A stretch of DNA of 64,000 nucleotides from Phoebastria nigripes (taxonomy: Eukaryota; Chordata; Aves; Procellariiformes; Diomedeidae). Shown one piece after another: positions 1-10,600 of this stretch (positions are counted from its first letter, which is position 1; each line of letters starts with the position of its first letter). The position numbers and the translations under genes were made by a program. Location of the stretch: assembly GCA_035582835.1 (NCBI GenBank), contig JAYKAV010002948.1, positions 251,823-315,822 on the forward strand, in the 5' to 3' direction. Under the pieces are notes generated by a model. It saw nothing but the letters and a program-made list of their open reading frames with translations, had not been told where the DNA came from and made no database searches.

Positions 1-3000
1 ATTATTAATGTTTCATCTCTGTCTTGGTTTGCTTCTCCTTGAATGCACAGCTGATGTCTTCACCTGTCCATTCCAACAAATCCAGATTCTCTTTCAGACT
101 TTTTAATGGATTCCTGCCACATATGTATTAGTGAGCCCTCAACATTGTGTTCAGATATTTTCTTTTTCTAAAAATAAGGTGATATTGGTTCCACCCTGTT
201 TGATCTTCAGCCAGGCCATAGTCATCTCAGATTCCAATTTAAAATTATCCTTCTGGTGTTAAAGGTTCCCCAGGGACTCATCAGCTCTACAACAGCTATT
301 TGACTTGCAAACCAATGTGCTTCTAAACAGTGGTAACTTTTCAATTTATGCTTACCAAAGGTGCTGATATCAACATCAAAAAAAAAAAAAAAAGAAGAAA
401 GGTAAAACCAAGGTGAGAACAAGCTGTGGGCCCACGGAATGACATTTACAGCAATCATGATGAATTCACCAGGCTCATTGCATTAATTATCATACTGAAA
501 CATCTAATTTCTTTTGATTGTCACAGTACCGTGGCAACCTCTGAGCAGGAAATAAAACCAAGATTTTTTAAAATAAGAGCCTAATGTGTTTAACACAATT
601 GAAGGTAGTTAGAAAGAGAAGATTATGTCACCCTAACTGTCTGAGCTTGGGATGTATTTATACAGTAGTCGCTTCAGGTTTTGGACAGGTAAATAAACTC
701 ACATTAAGTTTCTTGTTGCTGTGGAAGGCCTGCCNCTGGTCTCCACGGCAGCTCATGTAAAGGTAGCTCAGATGCTGCTAGAATTAATCGAAGCCACTCC
801 TGCAGCAGCATGGAGACGTGCCTTTCCTGTCAGAGTCCAAAAGCTCCAGGCTCTTCGTATTGGAATTTGACTTCAAAAAGTGATTTGTAAGATGCTTAAG
901 GCTTTGTCTAGCGAAAGTTTCCATTAGCAGTAGTCTGGCACTAGTACCTTAACGATTTTTCTTTTCCTGTTTTTTTTTACTGTGGTATTCTTATTATCTG
1001 TTTTGCTTGCGACCCTCCATTTCAGTGTGGCTGCTGTTCTGCGTGTGTGCATATTGGCGACACAGGGCCACAATACAGCACGCAACTCCTAGTCCCAGAT
1101 TAGCAGCAACCTGCAGTCTGACTTCAATTAGCTGGAAGGATGATGTTTCTTGACTGCCTGGTGTTTAAATGAACTGAAAATCAAAACCCTGTTTTTCTTG
1201 GTTGTCTTCCAAATCGCACACTAAGGTACAGTTTGCCTCATTAAAGATTAAAACAGATGTTGGTAAAAGGAGATAAGTCTGAATCAAATTTGAGATCCAA
1301 ATAGTCCCGAGCTTGTGGTTTGGGCTCTTCTCTTCCGAAACATAGGAGGAAGCATTGAACACTTCAGATCCATGGAATGAAGGTAAGAGGGGCTGCAGGG
1401 GCTTAGCAAGACCCTTCCTTCATTTTAGCAGCTCCATGAACTCTTTCTGCCTGTGGTGAGCTGCAGGTGAGGTGCCCGCTGTAAATCAGCAAAGACGCCC
1501 AACAAGGCATGGGGAGATAAGGCCCTGCAGAAACACCTTTCCATCTTTGCCTTTGAAGAGCTGACCCAGGCTGACCCAGATCCCATGTCCCAGACCCAGG
1601 GCGTAGGCGCTTTTCTCTTCCTGCAGCAGACTCTAAAACAGCCAGAATACTGCTGCAGTTTCTTGCAGTTTAGCATCTGAATTGAAACAAGAGAGGAGAC
1701 AGAAAAGGCCAGGGAGAACACACAGTTACAATGAAATAATTACAGCTAATCTAATATATAGTGGTAACAGCATCTAGGTGCCTACTCACTGTGTGGAATA
1801 TAGGTATAATAATGAGGAAAACTGTTGGGGTTTTGTTTCTTGAGAACATCATCCTGCTTCACCGTGACCTTCTCAGTTAACTTAATAAGCAAAGTATCTT
1901 TGTATGAAAACAAATTCTTAGTTTCCACGCTAGAGAATACACTGCCTTATCACTTACTATAATTTTGATTATGAAACAGTTGTTTTCATAAGCCTCACTT
2001 TTCTGTTGCTTGGAGCTATCAGAAATCTTCCTTTTTCAGGCTACTACTTCCTCGTGCTTCCCAGTCCTTCAGCAATAACACTTTGTGCAGGTGAGGGTTA
2101 TATTTTAAAGAAAACCTCTTTGATCATGTTCTAATGATAGTTTTTCAAATCTGTATCATATATGTATATGATGTTAGTTGCAGAGGTCAGACATGTAGTT
2201 TGTAAATATATAGGTCAATGCAGATGCCTCATTTGGCCTAACATTTGTTTTTTAGGGTAGCCTTTCCTACTGGTCATAAAGTCTTCTGGTTCAGCTTCAA
2301 GGGGGCCAGACACCTCGGGCACAGAGGGGTGCCAGTGAAGCCCAGAGCTGCTGTAGCCTTGTGAACCCTGATGGTTTTCCCTCGGGTGGAAACAAACACC
2401 TTTGGCCCAGGGGAGTAAACCTTTTGAAAAATAGTCTTGTACGTTACCTATGAGTATTCATTTCACTTGTATTCACCAACTTTTGTTTTTCTTCCAAAGT
2501 TGCTAGTCTCATTGTGCTCCCCAAAGGGTACGTCACCCTTCAGGTCCCTCTGAAGCTCGGGCTCCGGCCTCCCCACAGTGCCTATGCTCTCCACGTGGGC
2601 TGGCCGTTCCCACCACTGCGCTGTAACTCCCCGACGGCTCCAGCACCCTTTGAAAAAGCCACCAAACTGTAGGCCGGATTTCACTCTCGAGCTCAGTAGG
2701 TGACGCTGATCTTGTGAGAGAGTAGGAGGCACATCAAGCTGAGGATGCAGCTGATCAGAAAAATGTTTGACATTTTGTTTTGGTCCAAATGTTCTCTTAC
2801 TAAGAACATGCTTCCCTTTCGACTAGTAATTGAGATTTCTCCTCTTTAATATTAATCACTTGGCAAAGAATTTGCACAATTCATTTTCTTAACCACGTTT
2901 TTAAAAATGCAGTTAGAGCCAGCTATGCTTTGATCCCATACCACAGAGGGCTGTGATGAGGAGGTTTCAGGTATTGCTTGGAGGTGTGTGCTGCTGAGCA

Positions 3001-3869
3001 CTTTCATACTGTACTTAAAAAGGAGGTGTTTATAAAGTCCTGGCAAAAGGACTGAATGTCCCTCCTCCAGATTCTGTGAAAAAATAATTAGATAATATCG
3101 TAGATCTCAGGTTCATAGCCACGGCTGTCTGCGCTGCCTCCAGGCCCTCTAACACGGCAATTTTCTCGAACAGTAGCTGATACATCTGATACATCAGTGG
3201 TACCTTGCCTTCCTCTGGGTGCTGTCACCCCCACCCTGCATCAGCCAATCTCCGCAAAGGATAGCTGGGATGAAATGGGTTTTCTTGCCCCGTGAATAAG
3301 GGTTGTATAGTTGTCTTTTTCTCAAAAAATCCAATTTGCACAATCCTAAATTCTCTCATTATCTACCCAGATGCGCACCCCAGCCTGAACTCTCAGCCTG
3401 TCTGAGAGAGGAGGACAAGGAATTTAACATCTGAATCATAGCATTTTGTTAAAAATACATTAACATTAAAAGTTGTTATTCTGACAGTCATATTAAAAAA
3501 CTATATAGTACTTGAGCTCTCTCTGTATTTGGCTTCTGCTTCAATGCAGAAGCTGTCCTTTCCCAAAGAATAAGGAGCAAAGCTTGAGGCCACGGGGAGG
3601 TTAGGAAGGTAAGTGCAGCAGCTCTGCAAACCAGCAAGACACTTGAAGAAGCTTATTAGTGTTTTGATTGAAAGGATGCAGTGTTTGGTGTTCAAAAGAT
3701 GAAGTTAAGGTTAAAAAAAAAAAAGAGGATGTTTAAGAAACTCTGCATAGCAGCAAATTGGAGTAATTAATCACTACATTTGTCTCAATGCTCAATAGGT
3801 ACTTGTGCCCATAGAAGTCACAGGGGATATGTAAAACCTCCAGAGGCACAAAGGTCGTTCCAAAGTGGC
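1..3869. other. Unique non-coding DNA, no gene seen
   Basis: AT-rich sequence with stops in all frames; the longest open stretches are below 100 codons and have no recognisable domain. It holds a short poly(A) run near 379-393, an A run near 3713-3724, one assembly N at 735, and moderately GC-rich patches around 1430-1640 and 2530-2700. No CR1, LTR or tRNA signature was seen. It could be intron or intergenic. Confidence 0.6.
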
Positions 3870-4390
3870 ATTTCATGGGTGACGCTTGTATGTTTGATTA
3901 CTGCAATTATGAGGCAGCGGGGAGCCGGGGAAAGAGGGGTGGTAGGTGCCACCCAGCCCCCTGGGTGCTGCAGATGGGCACCCCCGGTGCGGTGCCACCA
4001 CCGACCAGTGCAGCTCGGCTGTCGGTGGTCAGGCTGGCACCATGGCGTGAAGGTGCAGCCTTTGTGGTGAAGGCTGGGGGCCACGTCCCTCCTCTCCTGG
4101 GGTGCTCCCTGTTGTTTTGCTGGAGGCAGGTCCCAAAACCCACCTGGGTCTCCTCTGAGCCCAGGGGAGCTGCAGCTGCGGTGGTGTTTGTGGCTTCCTT
4201 CCGTCTCCGGCTCCTGCTTCTGTGTGATTGAGAAGCTCTTTTTCTCTTCCCACAGAAACAGCTGTGGGTGAANAGGGAGGCCAAAGGGGTGACATCTGCC
4301 CTGCCCTGACCTGTGGACCCCAGACAGACCTCAGCTGCCACGGCCGCACACGCCTGGCCACCCTGGGTTGCAGCTGGCTGAACTGACGAG
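3870..4390. other. GC-rich patch, no supported exon
   Basis: About 500 bases clearly richer in G+C than the flanks, so open frames of 90-144 codons appear on both strands at once, as expected from stop-poor composition. The overlapping frames are low-complexity Pro/Gly/Arg/Ala-rich and none shows a family motif. There is one assembly N near 4273. It could be a small CpG-type island or a GC-biased intron segment. I do not call a gene. Confidence 0.35.
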
Positions 4391-7300
4391 CTATGTCGTA
4401 AACAACAAGTAATTTAAAATAATTTTAAAGGAAATAGTTAATATTCTGTAAGACTTCCAAAACTCTGTACTACTTATGAACGACCCTACATTTGCCTTTA
4501 TGCTCTTCTGTATCCTTGGGCTGTGCTAGTCCAGCCTCTGCTACGCAATTTCATCTGCCCCGCGGTGGTACCAGCCTGGGCTGTAGCACCCAGAAAAACA
4601 ACAGCGGAGGCCTCAAAATCTCTTGTAAAAAAAAACCCCACTGTCACCAGATCTGAAAATCACAAGCATTTTCAAAATGATGAGAATTAGGAGATTTGTA
4701 AGTAATGACCTTGGAACTTAGATGGTATTTCTCTTTTTTAATTCAGCTACCATTTTCCTCATTGCAAAATGAATGTAATTTAAGTTATGTTATTTTATTT
4801 AATTTTAAGAATACAACATCCATTAGAAAGTACGTTATAAAGTATGTTTTGCCAGAAACATCTCCAATANTACAGTGAATAATCCTGTTACATCCTTCTA
4901 TGATTTATAGTGGGTTTTTTTCTTGTCTTTAACTTTCCAACATTTCCCAGTAAAAGATGGTAGTGTCAGGCTAAGAAGCTCCATAAAGATTTATGCACCT
5001 GAATAAAGAGGACTCCTTTCATAATTTCTAGCCTGACTCCCATGTGTATTACTTTTTTCTGGAATTGTTTGCAATTTGGCTCAAGTTTCTTGAAAAACAT
5101 GAAAGTAGCACTGCAGAAAAATAGTCCTCTGAATGGAAAATACGAGAACAATAAGATCCTCTGAACTGAGGGGAGAAAAGACTGTAGGAACAGTGGATTA
5201 TAAGTGTCAGTTCTTGGATCTTCTTTCTAATTCTGGTTTGACTCACTGTATAGCTTTAGTCGAGTTAAATAATCCTCTTTCACTCCTTCATTCGGGATCT
5301 GCGGGGATAATAGTCTTTTCCTGCTTTGCAGGGCTTTTGAAAGAGATACATGAATAGACTAACACAGAAGTACAATGCCAAATTAGTAAAAGTATAATAT
5401 GTAGCAGCTAATGTTTTACTAGTAGGGAAAACACTGTACCTCACTGCATATCATTTGGACTGTGGCTGTACTGTAGGTATTTTCCCTTTTAAATCTGTCA
5501 CTGGAAACTTCAGAGGACAGCATAGGAATAGGGTATTAAAAATGCGATGGAGATCTAACATCTAACTCATCATTCAGTATGAATGAGGAAAAAAGGTATA
5601 ATAGAAGAACCAACAATGAAGGGAAACTTCTTTTTTCTAATTGAAATACTCCATGTATTCAGCATTTCCTATTGTGTAAATACATAAACAGAGGGATTTA
5701 TTAAATAAAAAGTCATTGTAACCATGTAAGCCTTCGCCACTTTAAGACCAGCACTATAAGGGATCTGCATACTCTGACAAATGACTTTAATTCTTTAGCT
5801 TCATCATGCACAAATGTTTAAATCATTGGTAGTCTGTAAAAGATATTCTTTCCCTGATAATATAAGTCAGCAGAAGCTAAAAGCCTTTACTGGGATTAAA
5901 GCAGGGTTCACCAGCTTTTTCACTGACACGCAGCTTAATAAAAAACGATCTTGGAGGACATACCTCCTTGGCTTTGCAGACACGTACACAGGACTGCTTC
6001 TCCCATTCCCCAGCACAGCCCTCCCCTTCTCTGGTCCAAGCAAATGGAGAAACAATTTTATTCTATTTTTAGCTTCCTTTAATGAGATTTATCGGATAGA
6101 CAGGCGATGGAAGCTCAGCAGCCTCGAAGCCGCAGGTATGCTGGTGCTCTGTGTCAGGTCCCCCTCAAGGCCTATAGATCTCACTTTGAGAGCTGCTGAA
6201 TTGTCCCGGGGAGGAGGGGGATGGCTTCTGGGCGGTAGCTCCGGTGAGATACTTGAACTTTTCTATCTTAGCTGTGCATTTAGATGACAGCTAACATACT
6301 TAGTGAGCTCCTGTATTTTGTTAAGCTCTCCACTTGTAGCTGCCTGCTGTACTCAAAGGCTTGTCTCACACCTTTCTCGATGCTGAGAAAGGTTGGTTTG
6401 GTCATTACATGGTGGTAAATGCAACGAATTTCTGGAAAAATCTGGGTTAAGGATCCTGGAGAGCCTGCTGGTCTTTGCCAGCCGCACGCTCCCTGTTGGG
6501 GAGTGACCGCACGCTCCCCAGGAGAACTGGAGACCTGGGGCGGCAGTGCCGGCAGTGAGCTCTCCTCCTAATTAATTGTAGCTATACTGCAATCTGTTAA
6601 GGAGCTGTGTGATGGCAACTGAGCAATGATAACTGGCACCCACTGATGCCAGATCATAAAAAGCTGAATTACATGTTTCGTTGTCCTAGTATTGGGGGGG
6701 GGGAGGGGAAAATACCATATGCTGGTTTTAATCTTTTTAGAGTTGTTTAATGTTCCTCTAGCACAAAAATGTGTTTTTTAGGAGTACTTTCCTTTGCAGA
6801 ATTTCTTTGTGACAAATTATTTCCCTTTTTCCCTTTCAGCCTGAATGCACACTATGCAGTACCATATTAGATACATTAGATTTTCTTTTCTAAGTATTGT
6901 TGTTTAGTAAGTTTCAGAATTCAGAAGAAAAAGGTCAAGGAAATTATATTTTACATCATACCTAGGAAACTTACAGAAGGANCTCAATCTTCCTTTAAAA
7001 AACATTTAAGAAAAAAATTGGAGAGTTGAAGTATTGCCTTGAGGAGGAGTGCTCAAAACCTGCCTGGGGAAGGACCATGAGGAGAGGCTCTTTGGCCACT
7101 GAAAATTGTCTCTGAAGGAGATTCAAGGCTGAGATTTCGCAGTGTGGGTACGCAAGAGGCACCTGGATGGTTANATGGGCACAGAGGCAGGTACTGAGGG
7201 GCCTTGTATACACATGCACCTTCTAAGTTACCTCCCCATACTGAACCAAGTAAAAAATATCATTATTTTAGTTTTTATATTGAGATTTTATTGGCCATTA

Positions 7301-9315
7301 TGAACAAATATGGTGGCCAGCTGATAGTCATAATCAGATTTTGCTCACAGTTAGTTTTATTAGATTAGGGGAGCATGGTGGGGGGGACCACCTCAGGAAG
7401 CCACACAGCTGGTAATTATTATGTATCCTTTTTATCTGGATTTAAGAAACAGTGCCTGCTTATTTCTCAAGTTAATGCACATGAAAGAGAGAAGACAAGA
7501 CCAAGATCTTGCAGATATTAAAGTGGGAAGAAAAATGCTGAGCAGCCACAGTTTTTGCAAGCGGTGCACGCTGAAAAAGCAGTAAAACGACCAACATGAG
7601 CATGTATCCCTGCTGCAGAGGTTTCCTTCTTAGTGAGGGCAAGTTTATCCATAAATTCCAGTGAGCAGAATACTGCTGCTGAATGGGAACCACAAAAAGA
7701 AAGAAAACACACAGGAAAGATGAGAATAAATTGTTTGAACTCCAACATTTCATTTTTCAGGAAGAAAGCCCTGACCAGCAGGGTCCTCCTTAGCTTTCCT
7801 GCTCTCAGGCACCAAGAGGGCTCCTTTCATTTCTTTGCAGAGGCCCTTCAGCGAGCAGGGCCCTGTGAGAGCCTCATGGCCTCCAAAGCAAAGGGGGCTG
7901 GGCCCCCACGAGTTACGCTGTGGAGCTGGGGGGATTTCCAAGGACGTCCAATGCACCCTCCCTTAGCTGCCAGGGCGGGAGGGGACGCTGCTTGTGCAAG
8001 CATCCATCTCTGCCCCCTCCATTCTACCAGACCACTGCTTAGAAAATCTCTGTCAAAACTCTTCTGAAGTTAAATTTAGAGGGTTTTTTTTCACAAAACA
8101 GCACTTGCTTTTGATGGAAAATTTTTTTTTTTTTTCTCTTCCCTCTAAAGACTGAACCATAAAAGACGACACATTTTGGCCAATGTGTGGAAAAAATTTA
8201 TTTGGCGCTGTTGCCAATGGCTTGTGGGAGTCACTGTTTGGCTGCCTCATGCCTCTGCTCTCCTCACCAAGCCTCCGGATGACGATATCTCCCAAAATGC
8301 ACTGTGGCAATTGTGCTCGTCTGGCATCTCTGCAAAGGAGAGAGAGTGCGTGGGGGAAGAGCCTGGCCCCAGGAGCAAACAGCGGAGAGCCCCTCTGCAG
8401 CAACACCTTTGAGCCATATGGGCACCTTTGGTATGGGCAGAAGTCAAAGTTTCAGGTTCAGATTTTTCTTTAAAAAGATAAAAAGTGTATTTAGGAGAAA
8501 CAAAGCCCCTTTCCAAGCAGCTCCAATTAAAACACTTTTTTACCTTTGCTGGGAGGAGGGGGACAGTGAAAGAATCATCTTATCTCCATCAGCTCATAGC
8601 AATGCTCTTGCTTGATGCCCTAAAGCTCATTCTCTCCTATCTCCTACACGTGCCTTTGCTATAGACCTTCAAAGGCAGTAGCAAGGTAGCAGATTTTTGA
8701 TTTTTCACATGCTGAGATGAAGACAATTCATTTTCTATTCCCTAGCAACTGCCTATATAAACAACTACCAGATGAGCAGTAAAACTGGGTTTGAGAACTA
8801 CAAGCAAATTGACATTGTAAATAAATTGTTTTCGTACCTGAAGTGGTGTAAGAGAAGCAAAAGGAGAGTTAAATCCAAGTGGAGATCATTGTTTTTTCCT
8901 CTCAAGAAATGCAAGTATGTAGCAGAGTAGAGCACTAAGTCCAGCCATCTTTTCCCAGCAGCACTCACCAATTTTCCCAGTTCCAGCTTCTTCACGTTGC
9001 CATTTCCCAAAGCTTTTCCTGTAAAATTAAACAAGCTTACGTATTTCACGAATGCAGAAATACTGCAGATTTTCACTGATTTTAATTTGCTTATATTGCT
9101 CCCATTGTGTGTCTGCTCCCACTTCCCACGTTCGCTTCTCAGCTCGTCCAGCTCACCTCTTGACCACGGTGCTGTGGCACCACCGATGCTGACCTTGCAA
9201 GTGCTTCCACTTGTCTGGCTCAGAGCTCTTTGGGGAAATTGCCTTTTCTCCTCCTCATGTCATGATCTGAAGGGCTACCCACCCTGCGGGTGTGTAGAGA
9301 TCATGACTGTGGGTT
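4391..9315. other. Unique non-coding DNA with scattered GC-rich patches
   Basis: Mostly AT-rich. A 157-codon frame on the plus strand (5814-6287) has no recognisable domain and changes abruptly from AT-rich to Arg/Gly-rich sequence, so I treat it as chance. GC-richer patches at 7750-8040 and 8170-8420 carry competing frames on both strands. A homopolymeric G run lies at 6694-6708 and a T run near 8120-8135. No transposon signature was recognised. Confidence 0.55.
6694..6708 (+). repeat. Poly(G) run
   Basis: Ten consecutive Gs, one A, then four Gs. A second run of seven Gs lies near 7380-7386. Such runs can fold with other G tracts or be sequencing-sensitive sites, but only one dense cluster is present here, so a stable quadruplex is not assured. 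Confidence 0.8.
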
Positions 9316-9371
9316 TGTAGGATTCTGTAATACACAAGGACAAGGAGGCTTTATCCTCTAAATTTCTCTGC

Positions 9372-9377
9372 TTTATT
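9372..9377 (-). terminator. Poly(A) signal of the LTR-like element
   Basis: AATAAA on the minus strand (TTTATT on plus), about 55 bases before the proposed LTR end at 9316. This is the usual position for a retroviral R/U5 polyadenylation signal. An isolated hexamer alone would mean little; the support comes from its place in the LTR layout. Confidence 0.45.
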
Positions 9378-9473
9378 ACAGATTACCACAAACCCCACAA
9401 AAACCACTGCTAGCAAGTATACCTATGATTAATAAAGGGAATATATATATATCAAGCTACTACAAATTACTAT

Positions 9474-9620
9474 CAACAATTAATAGTATGGCAGCAATCA
9501 AAAATAGCAACAATCAATAGTATAGCAGCTATCAGTAGTATACAGCTATCAATAGTATAGCAGCTATCAATAGTATAGCAACAATCAACTATAGCAACCA
9601 TCAGTATTACAGCAACAACC
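9474..9620. repeat. AT-rich minisatellite, about 18-bp unit
   Basis: Imperfect tandem copies of a unit like atcaatagtatagcagct on the plus strand, with variants that swap gcagct for gcaaca or drop bases. Roughly seven to eight units are recognisable; looser relatives continue to about 9680. It lies inside the predicted transcribed part of the minus-strand LTR-like element. Confidence 0.75.
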
Positions 9621-10035
9621 AAGTAGGTATATACTATTACAGCTTATTACAAAGTTATCATTAGTGAAGCAACTTATCATCAACAATATAACAGCAGATA
9701 TACTTATGATAGATTAGTTATATGAATATATAATATCAGTATTAAGCAAATTAGACAGATCTCAGAAGGGGCCAAACCATCCCAAAAGCGGGAGGACAAA
9801 TCAAACCGACGACAGAAGGGGACAAAAGGGGGACCAATAACGTAACAGAGAGAGTCTCACTTCAGAGATGCTCTGNGTCACGGAGGCTGGAATCAGCCAG
9901 GCATCCCCAGTGAGGGTCCAAGATCTCACAGAAAGTTCATGTGGAGAATTCAACCTGTTTAGGGAATGAAAANTACGTGCAGCACAGGAAGTTCTCAGAG
10001 AGAGAGCAGCTCCATTTTGGATAAAAAATAAGTCA

Positions 10036-10327
10036 TTTTTATATCACAGAGACATAAGAGGGCATAGGACACCACCACTTTGAGCAGCCAATAGATGCTC
10101 TTAATTTCTGGTTTTCACCTGGGGCAGCCAATAGATGATGATATTTTCTGTTCTTTCAGACCAATGTTTATTTTCCCAGACCATTTTCCTCTTCTTGCAG
10201 TTAGAACAGCCAATGGCAGCTACCGATTCATACTTTCTCAGGATGTTTTCACCTTTTTTCCAGACTATTTTTCACCTTTTCAGACGATAAGTTGCTGTCA
10301 CAGTTCCTTGTTTTTGCAGTTGCCAAT
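10036..10327 (-). promoter_or_regulatory. LTR promoter: TATA box with five CCAAT boxes
   Basis: On the minus strand TATAAAAA sits at 10036-10043, preceded upstream by five ATTGG boxes at 10088-10092, 10128-10132, 10161-10165, 10210-10214 and 10323-10327. Two of them lie in near-identical contexts (agccaatagatg on the plus strand) and suggest local duplication. CCAAT boxes bind NF-Y in vertebrates. The spacing, 45 to about 290 bases upstream of TATA, is normal for a core promoter. Transcription would run towards lower coordinates. Confidence 0.5.
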
Positions 10328-10600
10328 GGTATCTCTGGATGTCTCCGGTTTCTAGGTACCCAGCTGTACTTCAAAGATGCCAGCTGCGCACTTCTCAAGG
10401 ATGCTTCTGGTTCACAGGCCTGGTTCCCAGGCTCGCAGTTCCCAGGCTGGCAGGCATTTCCTCCGTCAGTATTTTTCCAGCAGATATTTTCTTCTGTTAA
10501 GTAATTTTCCCCTTCTAACCAGGCCGCTTTTATGGCTGCTCCCATCACCTCACCAACCAGTGTCACTGCTCGGTGGCCACCGTGTTAAGTCTGCAAGCTG

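Larger units (their letters stand above)
9316..10600 (-). mobile_element. LTR-like element, probably a solo retroviral-type LTR
   Basis: Read on the minus strand the segment has the order expected of an LTR: a U3-like part with five ATTGG (inverted CCAAT) boxes at plus positions 10088, 10128, 10161, 10210 and 10323; a TATAAAAA box at 10036-10043; a transcribed part of about 650 bases that includes an AT-rich minisatellite; an AATAAA signal at 9372-9377; and an end in ACA at 9316-9318 about 55 bases later. No TGG-type primer-binding site follows the end, and no second copy or gag/pol/env similarity is visible, so it looks like a solo LTR or isolated 3' LTR. The upstream (plus-right) border is uncertain: ACA ends at about 10302 or 10418 are possible, and no target duplication was found. 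A 105-codon minus frame (10566-10249) overlaps U3 and matches nothing I know. Confidence 0.55.

Noticed and set aside
3780..4361. Several overlapping frames of up to 144 codons on both strands
   Set aside because: All come from the same GC-rich, stop-poor patch; the readings are low-complexity and mutually exclusive.
5814..6287. 157-codon plus-strand open frame
   Set aside because: Composition changes abruptly along the frame, no domain or splice context is visible, and no homologue is recognised. A frame of this length is expected by chance somewhere in 64 kb.
6694..6708. G-quadruplex
   Set aside because: One near-continuous G run rather than four separate G tracts with loops; recorded only as a simple repeat.
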